Program-made: the position numbers and the translations under genes
Assembly (NCBI GenBank): GCA_963826475.1
Contig: CAWGXC010000003.1
Coordinates: forward strand, 806,001 to 870,000
Direction: 5' to 3'
Length of the DNA stretch: 64,000 nucleotides
From: RHKX01 sp963826475
GTDB taxonomy: Bacteria > Actinomycetota > Thermoleophilia > Solirubrobacterales > 70-9
Part shown: positions 17,185 through 25,540 of the stretch, in pieces
Numbering within the stretch: the stretch's first letter is position 1
How the letters are laid out: the number at the start of each line of letters is the position of its first letter
The notes under the pieces: generated by a model
The model's database searches: none
The model's input: the letters and a program-made list of their open reading frames with translations, nothing else
What the model was told of the DNA's origin: nothing

Positions 17185-17366
17185 CGGCTTCAGTCTAGGC
17201 CGTCCGCCGGACCCTCCCGACGGGCGGCGATACCCGGGCGGGACGCCGCAAGCGGCCGTAACATGGGGTCCTGATGAGTCCGCGCGAGCTCCACGCCTCA
17301 ACTGGGGCAGCGCCGCCGGGATCGGCACCCGCTGATCGCGCCGTTGCGGGACGATGACGCCCTGAG

Positions 17367-18935
17367 GTGTCGGGAGGTCTGAGAGAGCCGGCGAAGTCGG
17401 CGGTGCCGGCCACGAGCGATCAGGCGTCGACGACGCAGATCCGCGGCTCGAGCCTGCTGCTCGTCGGCCAGGCGTTTGCGGTGATCGTCAACCTCGCGTC
17501 GCAGGTGCTGGTCGTCCGCTACCTCTCGCAGGAGAGCTACGGAGTCTTCGCCTACGCGCTCTCGTTCGGGACGATCACGGAGATCGCGGTCGCGTTCGGC
17601 ATGCGCAGAGGTCTGGCGCGCTACATGCCCATCTACCACGAGTCGGGCGACCTCGCGCGAACGTCGGGGGTGCTCGTTCTGGCGCTCGGGACCGTTCTCT
17701 CGCTCGGATTCGCGGCGATGTTCCTCGTGATCGTCTTTCGCGGGGCATTCGTCGGCTCGTTCGAGAACGAGTCGACCGCGGCGATCGTGCTCGTCCTGCT
17801 GACGGGGCTATCCGCCCTCTCGGCGCTGGGCACGCTCCTCGACGGCGTTCTGGCGGTGTTCGCACGGCCGCGCGCGATCGTCGCGAGGCGGTTCATCGTA
17901 GGCCCCCTCTTCCGGCTCATCGCCGTGATCCTGCTCCTGGCCGGCAACAAGGGCGTGGTCTTTCTCGCCGGTGGCTACGCCGGGGCGGCCCTCCTCGGCC
18001 TGACGCTGTACATCCCCCTGCTCATGCCGATCCTCCGGGAGCAGGGCTTGACCACGTGGCTGCGGCCGGGGCGCTTCAAGGTCCCCGCCAGGGAGGTGCT
18101 GAGCTTCACCGTCCCGCTCCTCGCCAGCGACCTGACCGCGGTGATGCTGATCTCCTCCGGCGGGATCGTGCTCGGCCTGATGGCCATGACGACCGACGTC
18201 GCCGAGCTTCGCGCGGTCCTCCCGATCGCGACGACGATGTCCTACGTGCTCTCGAGCTTCGGCCTCCTGCTCGTGCCGATCACAGCACGGCTCTACGCGC
18301 GCTCGGACTCGGCGGGGCTCAATCAGGTCTATTGGCGCACGGCGGCTTGGACCGGGGTGCTCGCGTTTCCCATCTTCCTCGTCTGCGTGGTCCTCGCCGA
18401 GCCCCTCACCGTGCTCATGTTCGGGGACGCCTACAAGGACGCCGCCCCCGTCCTCGCGGTGCTCGCGATCGGATTGTTCGTGAGCACCGCGGCAGGTCAC
18501 AACGAACTGTTGCTCGGCGTCTTCGGACGGGTGCGCTTCATCGTCATGGTCGACCTGATCGCGATCGCCCTGAACGTCGCCCTGGTCCTGCTGCTCGCTC
18601 CCCGTTTCGCAGCTGTGGGCGCCGCGGCGGCGAGCACGGCGACGCTGGTCTTCCTCAACGTCGCCTTCCAGGTGGGGCTCGGTCTGCGGACCGACGTGCG
18701 CGGGCTCGACCCCGAGATCGTGCCGTTGTACGGAGCGATGCTGGGGACGAGCGCCGTCGCGGTCGCATTGCAGCTGACGATCCAGCCGCCGGCGCTCGTC
18801 AGCGTCGGGCTCGTGCTCGTGGCAGTCGGCGTCGTCGCCGCCGTTGCCCACACCCGCCTGGCGCTGGCGGAGACGTTTCCGGAGTTGGCTCGCATTCCCC
18901 TCGTGAGAAAGCTCGTGGGCGCAGCGGACAGGTGA
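17367..18935 (+). CDS. Polysaccharide flippase, Wzx/MOP superfamily
   Basis: A 522-residue integral membrane protein with about 14 predicted helices, the usual number for MOP exporters. The start of the fold is recognisable: SLLLVGQAFAVIVNLASQ, then VRYLSQESYGVFAYALSF. The C-terminal half has the polysaccharide-biosynthesis repeat (VLAIGLFVSTAAGHNELLLG). Such proteins flip undecaprenyl-linked oligosaccharides from the inner to the outer membrane face. Start GTG 17367 has only a weak ribosome site. It is divergent from the Thr-rich protein operon and completes a Wzx/Wzy/Wzc set within the locus. Confidence 0.87.
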   Translation: MSGGLREPAKSAVPATSDQASTTQIRGSSLLLVGQAFAVIVNLASQVLVVRYLSQESYGVFAYALSFGTITEIAVAFGMRRGLARYMPIYHESGDLARTSGVLVLALGTVLSLGFAAMFLVIVFRGAFVGSFENESTAAIVLVLLTGLSALSALGTLLDGVLAVFARPRAIVARRFIVGPLFRLIAVILLLAGNKGVVFLAGGYAGAALLGLTLYIPLLMPILREQGLTTWLRPGRFKVPAREVLSFTVPLLASDLTAVMLISSGGIVLGLMAMTTDVAELRAVLPIATTMSYVLSSFGLLLVPITARLYARSDSAGLNQVYWRTAAWTGVLAFPIFLVCVVLAEPLTVLMFGDAYKDAAPVLAVLAIGLFVSTAAGHNELLLGVFGRVRFIVMVDLIAIALNVALVLLLAPRFAAVGAAAASTATLVFLNVAFQVGLGLRTDVRGLDPEIVPLYGAMLGTSAVAVALQLTIQPPALVSVGLVLVAVGVVAAVAHTRLALAETFPELARIPLVRKLVGAADR

Positions 18936-19079
18936 CCGCTTCCACGGCGAGGGCGTCCGGTGGATGGGCGACCGGCGCCACCCGGCGCGAGGCGACTCCT
19001 TTAGCATGCCGCGAGTGCCTCTCCAGCCCTCGAGCACCGGAACGGCACGCCGCTCGCGAGCCCACCCCCGCCTGATCAC

Positions 19080-20204
19080 GTGAGCACCAGGGTTCCAGAC
19101 CCGGCGACCGCAAGCGAGCCCGAGGATCTGGTGGTGCAATGGCGGGAGCTCGCCGAGGCGCAGGGCAGCGCGTTCATGCTGCCCGAGTGGCACGCGACTT
19201 GGCTGAAGCACTACGGCGAGGACGCGGATGTCCGGGTCATCCCGACGTTCGCGCCCGATGGGAGCCTCCTCGGCCTGATGCCACTGGCCGGCGATGGCGG
19301 CATCCTTCGCTTCACCGGCGCGAACCTCGGCGATCAGTTCAGGCCGATCGCACGGCCGGGATTCGAGGAGGCGGTCGCGGCTGCAGCGACCCCCGAGCTC
19401 GGCCATGTGCGCTACCTGGTGCTCGATCACGTCGACGAGGGCGACCGGTGGCCGGCTGCGATTCAGGCGACCTCCCCCCGCTCGCTCCGACGGATCGTGA
19501 CCAGAAGTGACGTGCTTCCGTTCATCGATCTGGCGGACAAATCGTGGGACGAATACCTCGCCTCGCGCAGCAGCAACTTTCGCGGTCAGGTGCGGCGAAA
19601 GACCCGCAAGCTCGAGCGCGAGCACGCCGCGACCTTCCGGCGAACGGAGACCGCAGAGGATCTCGATGACGATCTCGACACGTTCTTTCGCCTGCACGAC
19701 GCGCGCTGGGGCCCGCGGGGTGGCTCCACGCTTTCAACGGAGCGCTCCCGGAGCTTTCATCGCGACTTCGCCGCGGCCCTCCTCGAAGGCGGATGGCTTC
19801 GCCTCTGGTTCCTCGAATTCGACGGAGAGCCGGTCGCCAGCTGGTACGGATGGAGCGTCGGCGGCCGATACGCCTATTACCTCGGCGGCTTCGCACCTGA
19901 GTGGCGGGAGCAGAGCGTCGGGTTCGTTCTCCTGGCTCACACGATTCGCGCCGCCACGGAGGAGGGAGCCCGCGAATACGACCTGCTGCGGGGCGACGAG
20001 GACTACAAGTCGCGCTTCGCGAGCGGCGAGCGCAAAATCGAGACCATGGTGCTGGTGCCCGCCGGCAGCCCAGCGCGAGCGATCGTCGCGGCGGAGGCGG
20101 CGGCGTGGCGATTGAGCCGCGACCTGCCGGAGCCGGCCCGGATCCTTGGGGCTCGGATCTATGCGGCCGGCAGACGCCTGCTACCCACCGGCCTGACCCG
20201 CTGA
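19080..20204 (+). CDS. GNAT-fold acetyltransferase, FemAB/BioF2-like (CelD type), copy 1
   Basis: A 374-residue protein with two GNAT-like halves, the second clear: SNFRGQVRRKTRKLEREH (about 160-178), a WYGWSVGGRYAYYLGGFAPEW segment broken as WYGWSVGG and YAYYLGGF, and REYDLLRGDEDYKSRF. This group transfers acyl or aminoacyl groups and is common beside exopolysaccharide genes, where it is thought to decorate the glycan or its carrier. Start GTG 19080. Its last 24 bases overlap the end of a convergent gene of the same family, and a third member lies at 41645. Donor and acceptor are unknown. Confidence 0.8.
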   Translation: MSTRVPDPATASEPEDLVVQWRELAEAQGSAFMLPEWHATWLKHYGEDADVRVIPTFAPDGSLLGLMPLAGDGGILRFTGANLGDQFRPIARPGFEEAVAAAATPELGHVRYLVLDHVDEGDRWPAAIQATSPRSLRRIVTRSDVLPFIDLADKSWDEYLASRSSNFRGQVRRKTRKLEREHAATFRRTETAEDLDDDLDTFFRLHDARWGPRGGSTLSTERSRSFHRDFAAALLEGGWLRLWFLEFDGEPVASWYGWSVGGRYAYYLGGFAPEWREQSVGFVLLAHTIRAATEEGAREYDLLRGDEDYKSRFASGERKIETMVLVPAGSPARAIVAAEAAAWRLSRDLPEPARILGARIYAAGRRLLPTGLTR

Positions 20205-21260
20205 AAGCTCCCGCGCCGTCGAGAGCAAGCGCAGCGCGGCGGGGCGCCCATACCTCCACGCCGAGTGGCTCCCCAGACCCGCGGGCGTGTTCGCGAACAC
20301 CTGAAGCCGGGTCAAGTCACGAACGCCGGTCGCCCAGTCGAGCTTGTAGGGCTCCGGCTGCCCAAGGAACTCGTAGCGATCGAGGCCGGCGGCGAAGGCC
20401 GCGACCAGCATCTCGCGGGTCAGCAGAGTCCCGGGCGCAAATCGACGGAACTCGGGGTCGAATCCGACCTTGACGACATACTGGGCCCCTCCCTGCGCCA
20501 GGCAGTATGCGAAGGCGAGCGGCCGACCGTCCAGCCGGAGGAACCAGAGCTGCAGCCAACCCCGAGCTGCGGCCCACTTCGCGACCTCAGCGTAGAAGCG
20601 CTGGGTCTCCTCCTGGGAGGCAATCGCCGTCCCCCGCTGCCCCTTCCATCCCAGCGCCTCCACCCGGATGCCTTCGTCCAGGCGCTCACCGAGGAGCTCG
20701 CCACCACCGAATCGCTCGAATGACACCGTTCCGAGCTCCGCCAGGCGTCGATGCCGGCGCCGTATGCCGGACCGTCGCTTCGCTGGGATCCCCTCTCTGA
20801 ACTCCTTCCACGAGCCCCCCAGGTCGACGTAAGGCGAGCTTTGCACGGTTCGCTCGAGGACCCGCGCTCCGCGAGCGGCTGCGCGGAGCGCCGAGGCGAG
20901 TGGGTCATCCGGGTGGAGGAACGAGAGATCAAGACGTCTTACGCCTCGTCTGATCAGGTGGTCCGCGAGAGCGGTCATCGAGTCCGCGTCCTCGTAGACG
21001 GCGCCGTATTCGGGCGTGTGCCAGTTGACCGGGGCCAGCAGGGCGCCATGATCATCGACGAGCGGGAGGATCGCGACCATCCGGCCCTCTTCCCGCACGC
21101 ACGCGAGTCGCAGCTCGCCCTTGCCGAATGCGCGCGCGAATGCGATGAACCAACCCGGCCTCAGAAATGGGGAGGCATCGACGCGCTCAGCGAGAGCGTC
21201 CCACTCCTGCTCCACGCCCTCACCAAGGGCGCAGGTCTGCACCGAAATCGCTCCCGCCAT
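20181..21260 (-). CDS. GNAT-fold acetyltransferase, FemAB/BioF2-like, copy 2
   Basis: A 359-residue relative of the protein encoded at 41645. Shared landmarks are FLRPGWFIAFARAFGKGELRL near the N-terminus (kept here as RPGWFIAFARAFG), VNWHTPEYGAVYEDADSM, and a GNAT core with WLQLWFLRLDGRPLAFAY and a GLDRYEFLGQPEPYKLDW segment near the end. Start is ATG at 21260; the 11-base gap to argD on the same strand means transcription may continue from the arginine operon or the gene may have its own promoter. It is convergent with copy 1 with a 24-base overlap. Substrates are unknown; an acyl transfer to a surface glycan is inferred. Confidence 0.78.
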   Translation of the reverse strand: MAGAISVQTCALGEGVEQEWDALAERVDASPFLRPGWFIAFARAFGKGELRLACVREEGRMVAILPLVDDHGALLAPVNWHTPEYGAVYEDADSMTALADHLIRRGVRRLDLSFLHPDDPLASALRAAARGARVLERTVQSSPYVDLGGSWKEFREGIPAKRRSGIRRRHRRLAELGTVSFERFGGGELLGERLDEGIRVEALGWKGQRGTAIASQEETQRFYAEVAKWAAARGWLQLWFLRLDGRPLAFAYCLAQGGAQYVVKVGFDPEFRRFAPGTLLTREMLVAAFAAGLDRYEFLGQPEPYKLDWATGVRDLTRLQVFANTPAGLGSHSAWRYGRPAALRLLSTARELSAGQAGG

Positions 21261-21271
21261 GCGGACCTATC

Positions 21272-22474
21272 CTACGACGAGCTCGCGGCGGCGATCGTGT
21301 CGAGGGCGCCGCCGAGCCGTTCGAGTCCCAGCACCAGATCGGGCTCGCCGATGGTCAGGGGTGGCAGCAGGCGAATCGTCTCGGGATTCGGTGAGTTGAC
21401 GACGAGGCCGGCCGCGAGGGCCGCCCGGGCGACCTCGCGCGAGTCGACCCCGTCGGCCAGGCCGACTCCCAGCATCAGGCCCCGCCCGCGCACCTGATCG
21501 ACGGCCGCATGGCGGAGGAGTTCGCTACGGACCCGCTCGCCGCGCTTGCGGACCGCGGCCAGCAGCTCCGGGTCGGAGAGCACCGACAGGGCCTCGAGCG
21601 CCGCCCGAGCGCAGATCGGCCCCCCGGCGAAGGTCGAGCCGTGCTCGCCCGCGGTCAGCCCCTCCCCGACTGACGGGCCGATCACGCAGGCCCCGACCGG
21701 CAGCCCGCCGCCGAGCGCCTTGGCCGCCGTCAGGACGTCGGGCCGTACCCCGCCACCCTCGTAGGCCCAGAGCGTGCCGGTCCGACCCATGCCGGTCTGG
21801 ACCTCGTCGAATACGAGCAGCGCGCCGGCAGAGTCGCAGCTCTCGCGGGCCGCGAGCAGCATCTCCGGCGCGATCGGGTGGACGCCGGACTCCCCCTGGA
21901 TCGGCTCGAGCATCACGGCCGCCGTGCATTCGCCGACGGCGGAGCGCAGGGCCTCGGGATCGTCCCGCGGGACGACCACGAATCCGGCCGGAAGCGGCCC
22001 GAAGAGGTCCTCGCGGGCCAGCCTCGCCGTCGCCGCAAGCGTGGCGAGGGTGCGACCGTGGAAAGCGTGATCGAGAACGACGATCTCGGGCGCATCGATT
22101 CCACGGGCGTGAGCGTGCCGGCGCACGAGCTTGATCGCACACTCGTTGGCCTCCGCGCCGGAGTTGCAGAGGAAGGCCCTGCCCCCCAGCGAGGACTCGA
22201 CGAGCCGCTTGCTGAGCTGCATCGCCGGCTCGGAGTAGAAGAGGTTGGAGGTGCCGGCGAGCATCGCGGCCTGCTCGCTGATCGCCGCCACGATCCGCGG
22301 GTGGCAGTGGCCGGCGTTGTGGACCGAGAGCCCGGCGAAGAAGTCGATGTACTCGCGATCGTCGGAGTCCCAGAGCCGCGAGCCCTCCCCGCGCACGAAC
22401 TCGACGGGTGCCCGCGGGTAGGTCGGCATCGCATAACGGTGCTCGAGCGCCCTCAGCTCGCCGACCCCGCTCAC
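21272..22474 (-). CDS. argD: Acetylornithine aminotransferase
   Basis: A 400-residue PLP-dependent class III aminotransferase converting N-acetylglutamate semialdehyde to N-acetylornithine in arginine synthesis. Visible marks: FFAGLSVHNAGHCHPRI, the phosphate-binding SGAEANECAIKL, LLVFDEVQTGMGRTG, and the PLP lysine in TAAKALGGGLPVGA. It is last in argC-argJ-argB-argD; its GTG start (22474) overlaps the argB stop as GTGA. Length and motifs fit ArgD well; the same fold also serves succinyldiaminopimelate transamination in some bacteria. Confidence 0.93.
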   Translation of the reverse strand: MSGVGELRALEHRYAMPTYPRAPVEFVRGEGSRLWDSDDREYIDFFAGLSVHNAGHCHPRIVAAISEQAAMLAGTSNLFYSEPAMQLSKRLVESSLGGRAFLCNSGAEANECAIKLVRRHAHARGIDAPEIVVLDHAFHGRTLATLAATARLAREDLFGPLPAGFVVVPRDDPEALRSAVGECTAAVMLEPIQGESGVHPIAPEMLLAARESCDSAGALLVFDEVQTGMGRTGTLWAYEGGGVRPDVLTAAKALGGGLPVGACVIGPSVGEGLTAGEHGSTFAGGPICARAALEALSVLSDPELLAAVRKRGERVRSELLRHAAVDQVRGRGLMLGVGLADGVDSREVARAALAAGLVVNSPNPETIRLLPPLTIGEPDLVLGLERLGGALDTIAAASSS

Positions 22475-23352
22475 GGGGTGACCATCGTCCCGATGCCCGC
22501 GTTCGTGAAGAGCTCGAGCAGGAGGCTGTGGGGGCGGCGGCCGTCGACGATGTGCGCCGACTGGACGCCGCCGCGGATCGCCTCCACGCAGGCGCCGAGC
22601 TTCGGGCGCATCCCGCCGTCGACGGACGGCATCGCCGCCAGGACCTCATCGACCGTCGCCCGCGAGATCAGCGAGTCGGGCTCGGATGCGTGCTCCCGCC
22701 AGCCCTCGACATCGGTCAAGAAGATCGCCTTGTACGCCGGCAGCGCGGCCGCGACCTTGCCGGCGGCGGAGTCCGCGTTGACGTTGTAGGAGTTCCCCTC
22801 GCGATCGGATCCGGCGGAGGCGATGACCGGGATGAAGTCGGAGGCGATGTGGTTGAGGACGTCGACATCGACGCGCTCGATCTCACCGACGAATCCAACC
22901 TTCTCGGCCTCGGCCGCGGGCCGGATCTCGAACAGGGTGCCGTCCTCTCCGGAGAGCCCGACCGCGGGCTGCCCCTGCCGATTCAGTCGCTGGACGATGT
23001 CGGAGTTGACCTTGCCGAGCAGGACCATCTTGGCGACCTCGACCGTCTCCGCGTCGGAGACCCGGAGGCCATCGACGAACTTGACCTCGAGGCCGAGCCG
23101 CTCCATGTACTGCGTGATCTCGGGCCCGCCACCGTGGACGATCACCGGGTTGAGCCCGACGTACTTGAGCAGGACGACGTCCCGTGCGAACTCGTCGCGG
23201 AGCGCCGGATCACGCATCGCCGCGCCGCCGTACTTGATCACGACGGTCCTGCCGTGGAACTCCCGGATGTACGGCAGCGCCTCGAGCAGCGTCTCGACGC
23301 TTCCCGTCGCGGCCGCGGCCCGCTCCTCGGCTGTGATCCGGTCGCTCATCAC
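22471..23352 (-). CDS. argB: Acetylglutamate kinase
   Basis: A 293-residue amino acid kinase that phosphorylates N-acetylglutamate. The nucleotide lysine is in TVVIKYGGAAM (about 35-45), followed by LLKYVGLNPVIVHGGGPEI and the substrate block FVDGLRVSD. The N-terminal helix before the core (EERAAAATGSVETLLEALPYI) is of the type found in arginine-inhibited, hexameric ArgB, which suggests feedback control. Two starts are possible, GTG 23352 overlapping the argJ stop (GTGA) and the next codon ATG 23349; coupling favours the first. Confidence 0.95.
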   Translation of the reverse strand: MMSDRITAEERAAAATGSVETLLEALPYIREFHGRTVVIKYGGAAMRDPALRDEFARDVVLLKYVGLNPVIVHGGGPEITQYMERLGLEVKFVDGLRVSDAETVEVAKMVLLGKVNSDIVQRLNRQGQPAVGLSGEDGTLFEIRPAAEAEKVGFVGEIERVDVDVLNHIASDFIPVIASAGSDREGNSYNVNADSAAGKVAAALPAYKAIFLTDVEGWREHASEPDSLISRATVDEVLAAMPSVDGGMRPKLGACVEAIRGGVQSAHIVDGRRPHSLLLELFTNAGIGTMVTP

Positions 23353-24500
23353 GTCGTGTACTCGGCGTTGAGCTCGACGTAGCCGTGCCCCAGATCGCTG
23401 AAGTAGAGGACGGCGGAGCTATCGCCCCTCCGCAGCTCGATCGAGATCTCGGCTTCGGGCAGCTCCGAGCCGAGCTCGCCGGCATCGATGTCGCCGGCGC
23501 CGAGCTCCCGCAGATTCTCGCCCGCGAGCGCCATGCCCGCGGCCTGGGCGATCCGGCCCCAGTTGGGGTCCCGGCCGAAGAGCGCCGTCTTGACGAGCGG
23601 CGAGTTGGCGATCGCGCGCGCCGCGCGCTCAGCCTCGGCGAGATCGGCCGCTCCCTTGACCTCGATCCGGCCCGAGCGGGTCGCTCCCTCGCCGTCGGCG
23701 ACGATCTCGAGCGCCAGCTGGAGCAGCACCGCCTCCAGCAGCCCCCCGGGAAGCTCCTCGCCGCTGGCGCCGCTGGCCTGCAGCATGACCATGTCGTTGG
23801 TGCTCATCTGACCGTCGACGGTGATCCGCTCGAACGACTCCGCGACGGCGCCGCGCAGCAGCCGGTCGGGGTCGGTGATGACTGCATCCGTCTGCACGAA
23901 GCAGAGCATGGTGGCGAAGCCGGGCTCGATCATCCCCGCCCCCTTCGCCTGGGCGGAGATGGTGACGCCGCCGACCTGGAGCGCGCAGCGCTTCGGGCCA
24001 CGATCGGTGGTCATGATCGCCGCCGAGAAGTCGGATCCACCGCCGGCATCGAGGGCGCTCACGCAGGCGTCGATGCCGGTTAGCAGACCATCCATCTTCA
24101 GCGGCACCCCGATCGTGCCCGTCTCCGCGACCGCGACTTCGCCGGGATCGAGGCCGAGCCCAGCGGCAGCGCGCTCCTGCATGGCGATCGCATCGAGATA
24201 GCCCTGCTCGCCGGTCGCCGCGTTGGCGTTGCCGGAGTTCACGACCGCGGCCCGCAGGTTCCCCGCCTCGCAGCGCTCGCGGCAGACCCAGATCGGGGCG
24301 GCGGCTGCCGCGTTGCGCGTCAGCAACAGCGCTGAGCTGACCCCGGGGACGTCGCAGACGACGATCCCGACATCGGTGCCGCCCGACTTCTTCAGCCCCG
24401 CGGGAACGCCGGCGGCCCGAAAGCCGGGCGCGAGCGCGGTCGGATCGAGCTCGCTGACGCCCGCGGGAGCCTCGACCCAGCGGGAGCGGAAGAAGCTCAC
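23349..24500 (-). CDS. argJ: Bifunctional ornithine acetyltransferase / N-acetylglutamate synthase
   Basis: A 383-residue ArgJ precursor that recycles the acetyl group from acetylornithine to glutamate. It self-cleaves before a Thr in the FATML block (here in GAGMIEPGFATML); other landmarks are GTDVGIVVCDVPGVSSA, VNSGNANAATGEQG, and FGRDPNWGRI near the C-terminus. I place the start at GTG 24500 (VSFFRSRWV), which overlaps the argC stop as GTGA; an upstream ATG would add 25 residues that simply read the argC end in another frame. No argA or argE is in the window, consistent with the cyclic acetyl pathway. Confidence 0.94.
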   Translation of the reverse strand: MSFFRSRWVEAPAGVSELDPTALAPGFRAAGVPAGLKKSGGTDVGIVVCDVPGVSSALLLTRNAAAAAPIWVCRERCEAGNLRAAVVNSGNANAATGEQGYLDAIAMQERAAAGLGLDPGEVAVAETGTIGVPLKMDGLLTGIDACVSALDAGGGSDFSAAIMTTDRGPKRCALQVGGVTISAQAKGAGMIEPGFATMLCFVQTDAVITDPDRLLRGAVAESFERITVDGQMSTNDMVMLQASGASGEELPGGLLEAVLLQLALEIVADGEGATRSGRIEVKGAADLAEAERAARAIANSPLVKTALFGRDPNWGRIAQAAGMALAGENLRELGAGDIDAGELGSELPEAEISIELRRGDSSAVLYFSDLGHGYVELNAEYTT

Positions 24501-25540
24501 GAGATTCCCTCCCCCTCGTCGAGGCCGAGCATCAGGTTGAGGTTCTGGACGGCCTGGGAGGCGGCCCCCTTCCAAAGGTTGTCGATCGCCGAGAAGACGA
24601 GCACCCGGCCACCGCGGTCGACCGTCGCATGGATGCGGCAGAGGTTCGTCTCCCGGACCTCGCGGACTCCGGGAGGACGGTCGACGATCTCGACGAACGC
24701 CTCGTCGTCGTAGAGATCGGTGTAGAGGACGCGCAGCTCCTCGGCGTCAACCTCGCGGGTGGGCCGGACGTAACAGGAGACGAGCTCCCCCTGGTCGAGC
24801 GGCAGCAGGTGGGGAACGAAGGTCAGCTGCGGGGTCATTCCGGAGGCCAGCGCGGCAAGCTCCTGCTCGATCTCGGGTTGGTGGCGATGACCCGCGGTCC
24901 CGTAGGGGGTGACGTTCTCGTCGACGGTGACGAAGTGGAGCTTGTCCCCCCCACCCCGGCCGGCGCCCGAGACGCCCGACTTGGCGTCGATGACCACGTC
25001 GTCGATCAGCCCGGCGCCCGCGAGCGGCGCGAGGCCGAGGACGGTCGCCGTCGGATAGCAGCCCGGATTGGCGACGAGCTTCGCCTCCCGGATTCGCTCG
25101 CGGTTGAGCTCGGGCAGGCCGTAGACGGCATCGACCAGCCGCTCGGCGTCCGCGGGCCGGCCATACCACTGCTCGTACACGTCGGGATCGCGCAGCCTGA
25201 AGTCGGCGGATAGGTCGACGACGAGCAGGCCGCGTTCGCGGAGCGCCGCCACGACCGGCGCCGAGGCGCCGTGCGGATAGGCGACGATCGCGGCGTCGCA
25301 GCCGTCAGTCGAGCCGTCCGCCTCGAGGTCGAGCGCGGAGAGCTGCAGCGGAACGCGGTAGCGCGGGTAGAGATCGTCGAGGCGCTTGCCCGCGTCGGCC
25401 CGTGCGGTGATCGCGGCGAGCTCGAGCCGCGGATGCCGCCAGACGATGTCAGCGGCCAGCGCCCCCGCGAACCCGGAAGCGCCGGCGACCAGCACCCGCG
25501 CGGCGGACTCGGCGCCGAGCGGCTGGGGGGCGTCAGCCAC
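24497..25540 (-). CDS. argC: N-acetyl-gamma-glutamyl-phosphate reductase
   Basis: A 347-residue NADPH-dependent reductase acting after ArgB. The dinucleotide motif VLVAGASGFAGAL (about 15-27) and the active-site Cys in LVANPGCYPTATVLGL are clear; DAKSGVSGAGR and a HRHQPEIEQEL block follow. It overlaps the end of pheT by 8 bases (start GTG 25540), tying arginine synthesis directly to the phenylalanyl-tRNA synthetase genes, and passes by GTGA into argJ. Confidence 0.95.
   Translation of the reverse strand: MADAPQPLGAESAARVLVAGASGFAGALAADIVWRHPRLELAAITARADAGKRLDDLYPRYRVPLQLSALDLEADGSTDGCDAAIVAYPHGASAPVVAALRERGLLVVDLSADFRLRDPDVYEQWYGRPADAERLVDAVYGLPELNRERIREAKLVANPGCYPTATVLGLAPLAGAGLIDDVVIDAKSGVSGAGRGGGDKLHFVTVDENVTPYGTAGHRHQPEIEQELAALASGMTPQLTFVPHLLPLDQGELVSCYVRPTREVDAEELRVLYTDLYDDEAFVEIVDRPPGVREVRETNLCRIHATVDRGGRVLVFSAIDNLWKGAASQAVQNLNLMLGLDEGEGIS

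Noticed and set aside
17808..19697. Long minus-strand open frame opposite the flippase and first GNAT genes
   Set aside because: It runs antisense across two recognisable proteins, is rich in Arg/Glu/His/Gln, and has no ribosome site or motif.
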